Origin: Marispirochaeta sp963667435 | Lineage (GTDB): Bacteria > Spirochaetota > Spirochaetia > JC444 > Marispirochaetaceae | Reading direction: 5' to 3' | NCBI GenBank assembly: GCA_963667435.1 | Contig: OY763414.1 | Span: 1,302,001-1,366,000, forward strand | Length of the DNA stretch: 64,000 nucleotides | Shown: positions 25,289 through 33,764 of the stretch, in pieces | Layout: each line of letters begins with the position of its first letter | Numbering within the stretch: position 1 is the first letter of the stretch | The notes under the pieces: model-generated | Seen by the model: only the letters and a program-made list of their open reading frames with translations | Told to the model about the DNA's origin: nothing | Databases searched by the model: none | Made by a program: the position numbers and the translations under genes

Positions 25289-26539
25289 CTACTCTTCCTT
25301 AAGTTTTACCAAAGTAAGAAGCAGCGCCGGGACCAGAGCAAGAACCATTAATGCCGGACCAAGACCGAAGCGGTCAACACCAAGCCCGAACAGAGGGGAA
25401 ATAATCGCCACCATTAAGGTTTTCAACTGACTCTCTCCGGAAAGCCCCGTAGCCATTACAGAACCCTTGATTCTGTCACTCAGATAGCCCAGTGTTGCCG
25501 GCCTGCGGAGATTTTCCAGGAGATAAAACAAGATGAAGATTACAACTGCGACGGAATTGATCCCGGCGATCAGAAAAAGTCCGATTCCCGCAACGGCAAA
25601 GATACCTGCCGTATATGTGGCATTCAGCCCCGAAACGGTGGAGGTGAAGATGGAATGAAAAATGGAAGCATGACTGCTGGCATATGAGGTAAGCAGATAG
25701 AGCAGAAAGTAGACAGCACCAGAAATCAGGGCGACCCGCTGGTTTCCTTCAAAAGCGGCAAGAAGAGGCAGCGTAAGAGCCATTCCTTTCAAAACAGGCT
25801 GCACATAGTCTTTTACTGATTTAAACACCGCGTCAAAAAGACTGGAGTTAATCAGCGCTTTCCGTACTGTCCGCTCCTGAAACAATGAGAAAAATCCACG
25901 GATAGTCTTTTTTGCTTCTTTCCAGCCTCGCTTTTCATCTTCATCACAGGCACCTTCATCGCAGGAGAAATCAAGCGCTTTAGGGTAGCTGATAATCAGC
26001 AGCATATCCCCCAGATAAGGAATAATGCTCCAGAGGAATACGGACCGGAAACTTCCGGAGAAAAAAACCAGCAGAGCTGCTATGAGGGCGGAAAAAGCGG
26101 AACCAAGCTGTGCCCATCCCCGGGTATGGCCGTAGTAGGCAACCTTCTGATCCGTCATGTTATTCATTTTGAGGTATTCCATAATCATGGCTTTATGGGT
26201 TCCGGACCGGAAACTTTCACCCAGTGCAAAAAGCACCATGGCAGATAGATAGAAAACAAATGAAGGGAAAAAGTAAAAAATAAGGAAACTGCCTATATAG
26301 TTGATAAAGGCGAAGATCATGGAACTGCGGCGTCCCAGAGTATCAGCCACCACACCGGTGGGAATCTCGGTGATATTGGTAATGATCTCCCTCACCGAGT
26401 AGAGAATACCAATCTCAAAAAAACTGATGCCCATTTCACGGAAAAAGAGAACCAGAAAAGGATCGAAAAATTGAAGATTTTTCAGGAAACCGTAAAAAGA
26501 GAACTTCCAGTACTGCAGATCTTTTCTGAATTCACCCAT
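25289..26539 (-). CDS. MFS transporter
   Basis: This 416-aa polytopic protein has about 12 hydrophobic segments. The motif between TM2 and TM3 (GVVADTLGRRSSM) is the MFS signature loop. A charged cytoplasmic loop (CDEGACDEDEKRGWKEAKKT) separates the two halves. The gene has no obvious Shine-Dalgarno. The substrate is unknown. It is convergent with the phosphatase gene and 33 nt downstream of the EamA-type transporter gene, so possibly co-transcribed with it. Confidence 0.85.
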   Translation of the reverse strand: MGEFRKDLQYWKFSFYGFLKNLQFFDPFLVLFFREMGISFFEIGILYSVREIITNITEIPTGVVADTLGRRSSMIFAFINYIGSFLIFYFFPSFVFYLSAMVLFALGESFRSGTHKAMIMEYLKMNNMTDQKVAYYGHTRGWAQLGSAFSALIAALLVFFSGSFRSVFLWSIIPYLGDMLLIISYPKALDFSCDEGACDEDEKRGWKEAKKTIRGFFSLFQERTVRKALINSSLFDAVFKSVKDYVQPVLKGMALTLPLLAAFEGNQRVALISGAVYFLLYLLTSYASSHASIFHSIFTSTVSGLNATYTAGIFAVAGIGLFLIAGINSVAVVIFILFYLLENLRRPATLGYLSDRIKGSVMATGLSGESQLKTLMVAIISPLFGLGVDRFGLGPALMVLALVPALLLTLVKLKEE

Positions 26540-26572
26540 AAATTTGGATAATATGTCAAAGAAAGAAGTTGA

Positions 26573-27511
26573 TCAAGAAAACTTTTTTTTCCTTCCTTTG
26601 GAGGTCTCGGGAAAAGCAAAAAAGAAGAGGATTGCTCCGGCTATCAGAGCCATTCCTGCAACAACGGGCCAGGAAGGAGAATCCCCCGGGATAAGCAGCC
26701 AACTGAGGCCCGCGCCACCCACGGGAATAAGAAACTGCCACAGACCTATTACCGAAACTTTTTCACCCCTTACGGAAAGCAGATGGTACCAGATTGAAAA
26801 GGCCATGGCAGAGAGAAAAGCGAGATAGATAAGGGTATACCAGAATTTCAGCTCTGACGGAAAAACAAATGCTCCGTCAAAAAAACGGGAGAATATAAGC
26901 AGTGTCGCTCCGCCGGCAATAAACTGGGTAGAGGTGAGTACCATTGAATTAATTGTTCCCCGGGTTCGGTAGACAATCACATGTCCGATAACTCCCGAAA
27001 GAGCCGCACCCAACATAAGAAGTACACCGATAAGTTCGGGACCGCCGAACACGCCGGTGGAACTGTTCCGGGTAAGGCTGATAAGCAGTATTCCTGCAAA
27101 GCCGATCAGAAGGCTGATTATCATGCGAGGGCTCATTTTGTCATCATTCAGCATTACATGGGCCGCGAGAGCAGCCCAGAGAGGCATCATTCCATTAACA
27201 ACCGCACCAACCGAACCGGGAATTAGTTTGAGGGAAAGAAAAAAAAGAGCATAAAACAATGAGGTCTGAAATACGGAGATCTTCAGAATGAGGCGGAGGT
27301 TGCGTCTGATTTCAGCAAATAAAGAGGTATGCATCACCGCGGAAGGGATCAGAATAATACCGGCCAGAAAAAACCGGATTCCCGCAAAAAAGAGAGGTGG
27401 AGCATAATTGAGACCGGTTTTAACCCCGACAAAGGCACTGGACCAGAGAATACATGAAACAACGGCAAGGGCCCAGGAGGGAATCATCCATCTTTTTTCA
27501 GAAGCCGGCAT
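26573..27511 (-). CDS. EamA/DMT-superfamily transporter
   Basis: The protein is 312 aa from ATG at 27511, which has GGGGAG upstream; the frame could extend to 27580. Ten transmembrane segments form two EamA repeats (WALAVVSCILWSSAFVGVKTGLNYAPPLFFAGIRF... and LLMLGAALSGVIGHVIVYRTRGTINSMVLTSTQF). Such proteins export amino acids or metabolites or import small organic compounds. The C-terminus is basic (FPETSKGRKKKFS). Substrate unknown. Confidence 0.87.
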   Translation of the reverse strand: MPASEKRWMIPSWALAVVSCILWSSAFVGVKTGLNYAPPLFFAGIRFFLAGIILIPSAVMHTSLFAEIRRNLRLILKISVFQTSLFYALFFLSLKLIPGSVGAVVNGMMPLWAALAAHVMLNDDKMSPRMIISLLIGFAGILLISLTRNSSTGVFGGPELIGVLLMLGAALSGVIGHVIVYRTRGTINSMVLTSTQFIAGGATLLIFSRFFDGAFVFPSELKFWYTLIYLAFLSAMAFSIWYHLLSVRGEKVSVIGLWQFLIPVGGAGLSWLLIPGDSPSWPVVAGMALIAGAILFFFAFPETSKGRKKKFS

Positions 27512-27593
27512 ATCTACTCCCCGGAGAAAACAGGTAAATCTGATTACCCCGATACTAAAGGAAGGGGCGAATAAAAACAATCGCCGGAAACTT

Positions 27594-29054
27594 TCAAAGT
27601 AGAGGAGCGATCATTCTGAAAAAGGAATTCCTGAGCCTCCCGGCAACTCCAAGGCGGACAATATCCGCTTCCTCGATTTTTCTGCACATAGGCAGAAACT
27701 CATTGAACTGCTGTATCAACCTGCCGGCGACCTCCGTATCGTAGAAGAAGGCATTCATCTCGTAATCGAGGTGAAAACTGCGAACATCCATATTACAGCT
27801 GCCGATAGTGGCGATTGTTGCATCAGCAACAAGAGTCTTTGCATGAAAAAAACCTGCTTCGTAGAGATAGATGTTCACTCCTGCTTCAAGCAGTTCTTCA
27901 AAGTAGGTATGAGCCACCCAGAAGGGAATCCGTTTATCAGGAACACCAGTCATCATCAGGTTTACCTCCACCCCGGAGAGGGCGGCGGTTGTAAGTGAAT
28001 TAGTGATTGTCGCTTCCGGTACAAAATAGGGGCTTTGTATATGTATCTGCTGATTGGCATTGTGAATGAGGTTTGCATACATCATCCTCAGGTTATGCCA
28101 GTCGGAATCAGGACCGCTGCATACAATCTGGGTGGGCAGTATTTTTGTTTTGTCCTTCACGTGTTCCGGAAAAAAACGCGGATCCTGCACCATCCCGCCG
28201 CCGGAGTTATACCAGTCGGAGAGGAAAACGGCCTGCATGAGCTGTACCGACTCCCCTTCCATCTTTATATGGGTATCCTGCCAGCGTTTGAAGGATTTCC
28301 CACCGGTTACATACTCAATACCCACATTCATACCGCCGGTATATCCGATCTTCCCGTCAATGATGGTAATCTTGCGGTGATTCCGGTAATTGAGGAGACG
28401 ACCGGAAAGAACATTCATCGGGTCAAGAAAATACCGTGTTTCCACACCCGCCTTTTTCAGGTTCCGCTTGAACCTCTTGCTCATTTTCATAAAACAGCCG
28501 ACACCATCGAACAGGAGCCGGACCTTTACACCTTCAGCAGTCTTGCGTACAAGGATATCCCGGATTCTCCTGCCAAGATCGTCCGATCTGAAGATATACA
28601 CCTCCATGTGGATGGAATCGGTGGCATTTTCCAGTTCCCTGCACAGATCCTCAAAGAAGTCTTCACCTTCAAAAAAAGGAGTAATGTGGTTATTCAGGGT
28701 TATTATCGACTTGCCCGCCTGAAGAGCGAGATTGATTGACTTGGCCATATCATTGTCAAACTTTTCCCAGTCATCCTTCAGGAATTCCACCTGTTGACGC
28801 AGAATAGGTCCCAGAAGATCCTGAAAGGTTTTTTCCGGCAACATTTTCATAATCTTCCGGCGCTTCCAGTTGACCCCACCCAGAAGATACATAACCGCTC
28901 CTGCATAGGGCAGAAAATAGATGGCCAGAAGCCAGGCAATGGACACCTCAGGAGCCTTGTTATCCAGAAGAATTCGAACGGTAAGCACGACAACAAAAGC
29001 GACATACAAAAACAGCAGTACAGATGCGGAGGTAAAAAAACCCAAAACCGTCAT
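27594..29054 (-). CDS. cls: Cardiolipin synthase (phospholipase D family)
   Basis: The protein is 486 aa from ATG at 29054, which has GGGAGA 7 nt before it; a longer frame to 29120 lacks a site. Two N-terminal membrane helices (LFLYVAFVVVLTVRILL, WLLAIYFLPYAGAVMYLLGG) precede two HKD motifs, HRKITIIDGKIGYTGG and HAKTLVADATIATIGSCNMD. It joins two phosphatidylglycerol molecules, or PG and another phospholipid, into cardiolipin at the inner membrane. Length and order match ClsA-type enzymes. Confidence 0.93.
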   Translation of the reverse strand: MTVLGFFTSASVLLFLYVAFVVVLTVRILLDNKAPEVSIAWLLAIYFLPYAGAVMYLLGGVNWKRRKIMKMLPEKTFQDLLGPILRQQVEFLKDDWEKFDNDMAKSINLALQAGKSIITLNNHITPFFEGEDFFEDLCRELENATDSIHMEVYIFRSDDLGRRIRDILVRKTAEGVKVRLLFDGVGCFMKMSKRFKRNLKKAGVETRYFLDPMNVLSGRLLNYRNHRKITIIDGKIGYTGGMNVGIEYVTGGKSFKRWQDTHIKMEGESVQLMQAVFLSDWYNSGGGMVQDPRFFPEHVKDKTKILPTQIVCSGPDSDWHNLRMMYANLIHNANQQIHIQSPYFVPEATITNSLTTAALSGVEVNLMMTGVPDKRIPFWVAHTYFEELLEAGVNIYLYEAGFFHAKTLVADATIATIGSCNMDVRSFHLDYEMNAFFYDTEVAGRLIQQFNEFLPMCRKIEEADIVRLGVAGRLRNSFFRMIAPLL

Positions 29055-29113
29055 GCTTGATTCTCCCTGCATTATTGTATCATCTGGTCCCTGCCATGGA
29101 CACCATATTTCTT

Positions 29114-29143
29114 TTGACAAGAGCCGGTAAGAACAGGCATACT
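29114..29143 (+). promoter_or_regulatory. Sigma-70-type promoter of the phosphatase gene
   Basis: TTGACA (29114-29119), an 18-nt spacer and CATACT (29138-29143). The expected start of transcription, around 29150, falls on the proposed ATG. Confidence 0.55.
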
Positions 29144-29149
29144 TGGGTT

Positions 29150-29665
29150 ATGGTGAGGATAGACAAACTGGATATAGAAGACCGTAATCCTCTCTTCATG
29201 TCCGGCCACCCTCTGGATGGTATCCAGTTGAGCAGTCAGTTTCAGACTCGTCTCGATGAGTACATCTTTACCCTCGGAAGCATGAACATCCGACTGGTTA
29301 CCGTATTGCTGCCCACACCGGAAATGGAACGAACCTATGGCGGTATTGATCTCCTGAAAACCTACAGGACTGCAGGGCTGGATGTCATTCATTACCCCCT
29401 TGAGAATTTCAGCACCCCGGACAGCATGGAACCCTTCAATAATCTCATGGACCAACTCTGCGATCGACTGATAAGTGAAAGCATCCTGGTTCACTGTCAG
29501 ACTGGCTGCGGAAGAACAGCTGTTGTTGCCGCCGGCGTTCTTATAAGACTGGGAGAAGCCGCTCCTAAAGCAATAAGCAGAGTTCACCAGGCCCGCCCCT
29601 CCCTGAAGCCAACCATAAACCAGATACATTTCCTGAGAAATTACAGCAGGTATTCCGCAGCATAG
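29150..29665 (+). CDS. Dual-specificity/tyrosine-type protein phosphatase
   Basis: The protein is 171 aa from ATG 29150. It carries the signature VHCQTGCGRTAVVAAG (HCX5R with nucleophilic Cys and Arg) after a conserved Asp-containing strand (YPLENFSTPD). It should remove phosphate from Tyr/Ser/Thr or from a lipid or inositide. Start choice is uncertain: no Shine-Dalgarno is seen and the promoter suggests a leaderless or near-leaderless message. It is divergent from the cardiolipin synthase gene; phosphatidylglycerophosphate phosphatases of this fold exist, so a role in cardiolipin supply is conceivable (inference). Confidence 0.8.
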   Translation: MVRIDKLDIEDRNPLFMSGHPLDGIQLSSQFQTRLDEYIFTLGSMNIRLVTVLLPTPEMERTYGGIDLLKTYRTAGLDVIHYPLENFSTPDSMEPFNNLMDQLCDRLISESILVHCQTGCGRTAVVAAGVLIRLGEAAPKAISRVHQARPSLKPTINQIHFLRNYSRYSAA

Positions 29666-29678
29666 CTAATTCAATGTC

Positions 29679-29710
29679 TTGACTCTATATATGCTTTTCT
29701 TTATATATAG
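29679..29710 (+). promoter_or_regulatory. Promoter covered by an inverted repeat
   Basis: TTGACT (29679-29684), a 17-nt spacer and TATATA (29702-29707) make a good sigma-70 promoter. The perfect inverted repeat CTATATAT (29685-29692) / ATATATAG (29703-29710) covers the spacer and the -10 box, the usual place for a repressor such as an ArsR- or MarR-type protein. Confidence 0.6.
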
Positions 29711-29724
29711 ATGGCGGAGGCGAC

Positions 29725-30327
29725 ATGAAACTGCTGCACAGTAAGAAAATTCTTGCCCTGATTACCCTCACCTATTTTATACTTCCTTTCCTGCATATCG
29801 GCCTTGCTTTGGCAGGGCTAATATGTATGGCTCTGCCTTTTATTCTGCTCTTCAGGGATAACAGACTCAGCTGGTGCAGCTCATACTGCCCCCGGGCTCA
29901 GCTCCTCTCATCTGTACGTTTTCGTAAAACCATGCCTCCCGTGCCGGAAATAATGAAAAAAGAGAAAGGAGAAAAAATACGTGGTCTTGTTCTTAATTAC
30001 TTCTGTCTGAATCTCATGCTTATACTGGTCTCCTCCGTTATGGTAGCCAGCGGATCCATGGCGCCAATAGAGAGAATTCGGCTTTTTATTGTCTTTGAAC
30101 TCCCCTTCCAGATGCCGCAGCTGCTAAGTAATCCAATACTGCCACCGGCGCTTCTCCATCTTTCATACAGAATCTATTCCATCATGACCAGTTCGCTGAT
30201 TGCCGGTCTGCTGCTTGCCGTTTTTTACCGTCCCCGTACATGGTGCGCAGTCTGTCCGGTAAATACCCTCTCCAAGCGAATCCTCCACGCCAGACTCCTA
30301 CATGGTAGTACGCATATTGAACAATAA
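29725..30327 (+). CDS. Small Fer4_5-type (NapH/NosR-like) membrane protein
   Basis: This 200-aa protein has about four transmembrane helices and two membrane-adjacent cysteine motifs, WCSSYCPRAQL and WCAVCPVNTLSKRIL. They resemble the paired CxxxCP motifs of the NapH/NosR/CcoG-type Fer4_5 membrane domain. The soluble 2[4Fe-4S] ferredoxin part of NapH is missing. It may pass electrons or hold a redox or metal centre at the membrane. It has its own tightly controlled promoter and no obvious partner gene nearby. Confidence 0.65.
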   Translation: MKLLHSKKILALITLTYFILPFLHIGLALAGLICMALPFILLFRDNRLSWCSSYCPRAQLLSSVRFRKTMPPVPEIMKKEKGEKIRGLVLNYFCLNLMLILVSSVMVASGSMAPIERIRLFIVFELPFQMPQLLSNPILPPALLHLSYRIYSIMTSSLIAGLLLAVFYRPRTWCAVCPVNTLSKRILHARLLHGSTHIEQ

Positions 30328-30368
30328 ACTACATATTTGTAGCACTTATACCCAACACTACCAAACAG

Positions 30369-30391
30369 GTAATAAATATATTAGATATTAC
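30369..30391. promoter_or_regulatory. Candidate upstream activator site for amt
   Basis: GTAATA (30369-30374) and TATTAC (30386-30391) are inverted half-sites with an 11-nt spacer, about 95 bp before the -24 element. It is a plausible activator site, but short and AT-rich. Confidence 0.3.
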
Positions 30392-30472
30392 ATTTAGGTA
30401 AACGTTTTTAATTCATTACCCCCTCATCACTTACATCCCGAGAGCCACAGATTTTTCCACCTTTCCGTATAC

Positions 30473-30488
30473 TGGCATAATTGTTGCT
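30473..30488 (+). promoter_or_regulatory. Sigma-54 promoter of amt-glnB
   Basis: TGGCATAATTGTTGCT matches TGGCAy-N5-TTGCw with the required GG-N10-GC spacing (GG 30474-30475, GC 30486-30487). The GTG start of amt is 33 bp beyond. Nitrogen control of ammonium uptake by sigma-54 is well known. Confidence 0.82.
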
Positions 30489-30519
30489 ACAAATAGGTAT
30501 CACAACACTGGAGGAAATC

Positions 30520-31863
30520 GTGATCAAAAACGCAAGTAACAGCAGGATGAAAGCCCTTATAGTCCTGCTCATCATGGCTGCAACAGCAGGGGGATCCCTA
30601 TACGCCCAGACAGTTGAAGACTGGGAAACAATCCGGGTAGGCCTGGATACCGTATGGGTACTGCTGGCGGCATTTCTCGTGTTCTTTATGCAGGCCGGAT
30701 TCGGCATGGTTGAAGCCGGATTTATCCGGGCAAAAAATACCGCAAATATTCTCACCAAAAACTTCCTGGATTTCTGCATGGCGTCCATCGCCTTCTTTCT
30801 CGTCGGGTACGGACTGATGTTCGGCGAAGGAAACGGATTCCTGGGAATGACTGGATTCTTCATGGTTGGAGCAGAAAGTGGCGCAGATGTACCGCTCTAT
30901 GCATTCTGGCTTTTTCAGGCGGCTTTTACCGGAGCTGCGGCAACCATTGTTGCCGGCGGAATGGCAGAACGAATGAAGTTCCCCGCCTACCTGATTTATT
31001 CTTTCATAATATCCGCACTGGTATACCCGATAATCGGTCACTGGGTATGGGGCGGCGGCTGGCTCGCGTCCATGAACTTTGCAGACTTTGCAGGTTCCGG
31101 AGTAGTTCATACCACCGGAGGAGTAGCGGCACTTGTTGGTACTCTCATGCTGAAACCGCGTATAGGCAAATATCGCGCCGATGGAGAAGCCAATGTTCTG
31201 GGAAGTCACAACATCCCCATTGCTGCTCTCGGCGTATTCATACTCTGGTTCGGCTGGTTTGGATTCAATCCGGGATCAACCCTTGGCGTGGGTGACGGCT
31301 CGACCATTTCACTGGTGGCTATAAATACCAATCTGGCTGCCGCAACCGGTGCTATCGCCGCCATGGTTACCGTATGGATACGCGTAGGCAAACCCGATCT
31401 GTCCATGATAATGAACGGCGCCCTTGCCGGGCTGGTGGCTATCACTGCTCCCTGCGCCTTTGTTTCACCGGTTTCTGCAATCATCATCGGCGGTATTGGC
31501 GGAGTACTGGTTGTTTTCGCAACCTTCACTCTTGATGATCTCAAGGTTGACGATCCGGTTGGAGCTTTTCCGGTTCACGGAGTAAACGGAATGTGGGGCG
31601 TTATCGCAGTCGGTCTTTTCGGACGACAGTCCCTCGGTCTTGCCGGAGAAGGACTTCTTTTCGGAGGCGGTTTTTCCCAGTTAGGCATACAGCTCCTCGG
31701 CGCAGTATCAATCGCAGCCTTCGCCTTTACTTCCATGGGCATAGTTTTCTTTATAATCAAAAAAACCATTGGACTCAGAGTCAGTGTGGTTGAAGAGAAC
31801 CGGGGCCTTGATATTGGCGAACACGGCGTGGAATCCTACAATGGTTTCCAGATCATCGAGTAG
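30520..31863 (+). CDS. amt: Ammonium transporter Amt
   Basis: The protein is 447 aa from a GTG at 30520 with GGAGG upstream (the longer frame begins at a TTG inside the sigma-54 promoter). A cleavable signal-like N-terminus (MKALIVLLIMAATAGGSLYAQ) is followed by 11 transmembrane helices. Family motifs are FVFFMQAGFGMVEAGFIRAKNT, FAGSGVVHTTGGVAALVGTLML and DDPVGAFPVHGVNGMWGVIAVGLFG, containing the pore His residues. It conducts ammonium across the inner membrane and is blocked by P-II proteins, whose gene follows at 12 nt. Confidence 0.95.
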   Translation: MIKNASNSRMKALIVLLIMAATAGGSLYAQTVEDWETIRVGLDTVWVLLAAFLVFFMQAGFGMVEAGFIRAKNTANILTKNFLDFCMASIAFFLVGYGLMFGEGNGFLGMTGFFMVGAESGADVPLYAFWLFQAAFTGAAATIVAGGMAERMKFPAYLIYSFIISALVYPIIGHWVWGGGWLASMNFADFAGSGVVHTTGGVAALVGTLMLKPRIGKYRADGEANVLGSHNIPIAALGVFILWFGWFGFNPGSTLGVGDGSTISLVAINTNLAAATGAIAAMVTVWIRVGKPDLSMIMNGALAGLVAITAPCAFVSPVSAIIIGGIGGVLVVFATFTLDDLKVDDPVGAFPVHGVNGMWGVIAVGLFGRQSLGLAGEGLLFGGGFSQLGIQLLGAVSIAAFAFTSMGIVFFIIKKTIGLRVSVVEENRGLDIGEHGVESYNGFQIIE

Positions 31864-31875
31864 GGAGGCAAACAG

Positions 31876-32217
31876 ATGAAATTAATAACAGCGCTGATCA
31901 AACCCCAGAAACTTGAAGATGTAAAGAAAGCCCTGTTCGATGCCGGGGTACATAAAATGACTGTTACATCGGCCCAGGGCTGCGGACAGCAGCGGGGATA
32001 TACTGAAACATTCCGCGGGGCAATTACCGAAATCAACCTGCTCAAAAAAATCCGGCTTGATATTGCCGTAAACGAAGACTTTGTAGAAACAACCATCGAC
32101 GCAATCTGCAATGGTGCATATACCGGCGAAATCGGTGATGGCAAAATCTTTGTTACAACCCTGGATGAGTGTGTGCGTATCCGAACCCGAGAACGCGGAC
32201 ATGACGCTATCGGCTGA
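31876..32217 (+). CDS. glnB: P-II nitrogen regulatory protein lacking the uridylylation tyrosine
   Basis: This 113-aa P-II protein is usual in length. The B-loop TGEIGDGKIFV (about 83-93) and C-loop RIRTRERG are intact, so ATP and 2-oxoglutarate binding is expected. In the T-loop GYTETFRGAITEI (41-53) the Tyr uridylylated by GlnD in enterobacteria (position 51) is Thr, and position 46 is Phe rather than Tyr. The protein is therefore probably regulated by metabolites only. Its linkage to amt marks it as the GlnK-type partner that gates Amt. Confidence 0.93.
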   Translation: MKLITALIKPQKLEDVKKALFDAGVHKMTVTSAQGCGQQRGYTETFRGAITEINLLKKIRLDIAVNEDFVETTIDAICNGAYTGEIGDGKIFVTTLDECVRIRTRERGHDAIG

Positions 32218-32234
32218 TTTTACAAGCAAATCAA

Positions 32235-32261
32235 GGCCCGGGGTAAAGCTCCGGGCCCTTT
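32235..32261 (+). terminator. Terminator after amt-glnB
   Basis: GGCCCGG (32235-32241) / CCGGGCC (32251-32257) stem with a 9-nt loop followed by CTTTC. Confidence 0.75.
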
Positions 32262-32327
32262 CATCTGCCACAGGATAATAGTCACCAATCTTTCCAACCT
32301 TCACCCCACATGCTACACTCCCTCTGT

Positions 32328-33764
32328 ATGGCAAGCATCTTCTGGTACGACCTTGAAACATTCGGGAAAAACCCATTTTACGACCGTATAGCTCAGTTTG
32401 CAGGACTCAGAACAGATGACAACTTCGAACCTATCGGCGATCCCACAGTACTTTACTGCCGCCTGAGCCCTGACTACCTTCCCGATCCCGGTGCATGCAT
32501 GGTAACCGGGATAACACCGGAGAATCTGCCCGCCGATGCACTGCCGGAACAGGAGTTTATCAACAGAATCCTTCAGGAGTTCTCCAGGCCCGGAACCTGC
32601 GTCTGTGGTTACAACTCAATTCGTTTCGATGATGAGTTTATCCGTAATGCTCTCTACCGCAACTTTTACGACCCCTACGAGCGGGAATACCGGGACGGCA
32701 ACAGCCGCTGGGATATACTGGACCTGCTGAGGACCGCCAGAGACCTGCGCCCGGAAGGAATAACCTGGGCAGACCATGAAGACGGAAGACCTGACTTTAC
32801 GCTGGAAACCCTGGCAGCTGCCAACGGCATAGATCATAAGCACGCCCACGATGCCTTGAGCGACGTCTATGCCACCATAGGAATGGCAAAACTGGTATTT
32901 GAGAAACAGCCGAAGCTCTTCCGATACCTCTTTAAACTCCGCAGCAAAAAAGAGGTATGGAAGCAGATTGACCTGTATAAACAGACCCCTTTTCTGCACA
33001 CCTCCGGAATGTTCACCTCACAGAAAGGATGCACCAGCCTGGTAATGCCTCTGACAGTGGATCCAAATAACGGAAACTGTGTTCTCTCTTTTGATCTGCG
33101 CCAGGACCCTACCCCGCTTATAAATCTTTCAGTGGACGAAATCCGTCAGAGAATGTTCACCCCCGCCTCGCAAATGACAGAAGAACGCATTAATCTTAAA
33201 GGTGTGCATGCAAATCGGGCACCTGCTATCTCCCCGGCAAAAATGCTGGATGAAGCAACGGCGGAAAAGCTTGGAATAGATATGGAAAAGTGTCGCAGCC
33301 ACTACCGCAACCTGCGAAAAAACCCGGAAACCGCTCAGAAGATTCGGCAGGTTTTTACCCAGGAACGAAAGGAACAACATAAAGACCCGGATATGCAGAT
33401 CTACTCCGGAGGATTCTTCAAGGATGCGGACAGGGAAGGTTTTGAAGCCATCCGCCATGCGTCTCCTGAAGAGTTGATGTCCATCTCCCGCAAATGGGAA
33501 GACCCGCGTATTCCGGAAATGCTCTGGCGCTATACAGCCCGCAACCATCCGGAAACCCTCTCCTCCGGAGAAAAGCAGAAATGGAAAAGCTTCTGCGCTT
33601 CCCGTATTCTTGTTCCCGCAGCCGATGATGCAATGCGCCTGTCGGAATACCGTAAAAAGCTTGAATCCTACAAAGAGGACAAGAACCTTCCTCCCCGGAA
33701 AAAACTTATTGTCCGGGATCTTGAAGAGTATGCGGACAAGCTCGAGAAAGAAATCCTAAGCTGA
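32328..33764 (+). CDS. sbcB: Exodeoxyribonuclease I
   Basis: This 478-aa single-strand 3'-5' exonuclease acts in recombination and mismatch repair. The DEDD motifs are visible: FWYDLETFGKNP (Exo I motif, Asp8/Glu10), CGYNSIRFDDEF (motif II) and HKHAHDALSDVYAT (motif III). The SH3-like and C-terminal regions follow with normal length. The start at 32328 matches the family N-terminus; no Shine-Dalgarno is evident. The last 9 nt overlap the convergent PilZ gene. Confidence 0.92.
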   Translation: MASIFWYDLETFGKNPFYDRIAQFAGLRTDDNFEPIGDPTVLYCRLSPDYLPDPGACMVTGITPENLPADALPEQEFINRILQEFSRPGTCVCGYNSIRFDDEFIRNALYRNFYDPYEREYRDGNSRWDILDLLRTARDLRPEGITWADHEDGRPDFTLETLAAANGIDHKHAHDALSDVYATIGMAKLVFEKQPKLFRYLFKLRSKKEVWKQIDLYKQTPFLHTSGMFTSQKGCTSLVMPLTVDPNNGNCVLSFDLRQDPTPLINLSVDEIRQRMFTPASQMTEERINLKGVHANRAPAISPAKMLDEATAEKLGIDMEKCRSHYRNLRKNPETAQKIRQVFTQERKEQHKDPDMQIYSGGFFKDADREGFEAIRHASPEELMSISRKWEDPRIPEMLWRYTARNHPETLSSGEKQKWKSFCASRILVPAADDAMRLSEYRKKLESYKEDKNLPPRKKLIVRDLEEYADKLEKEILS

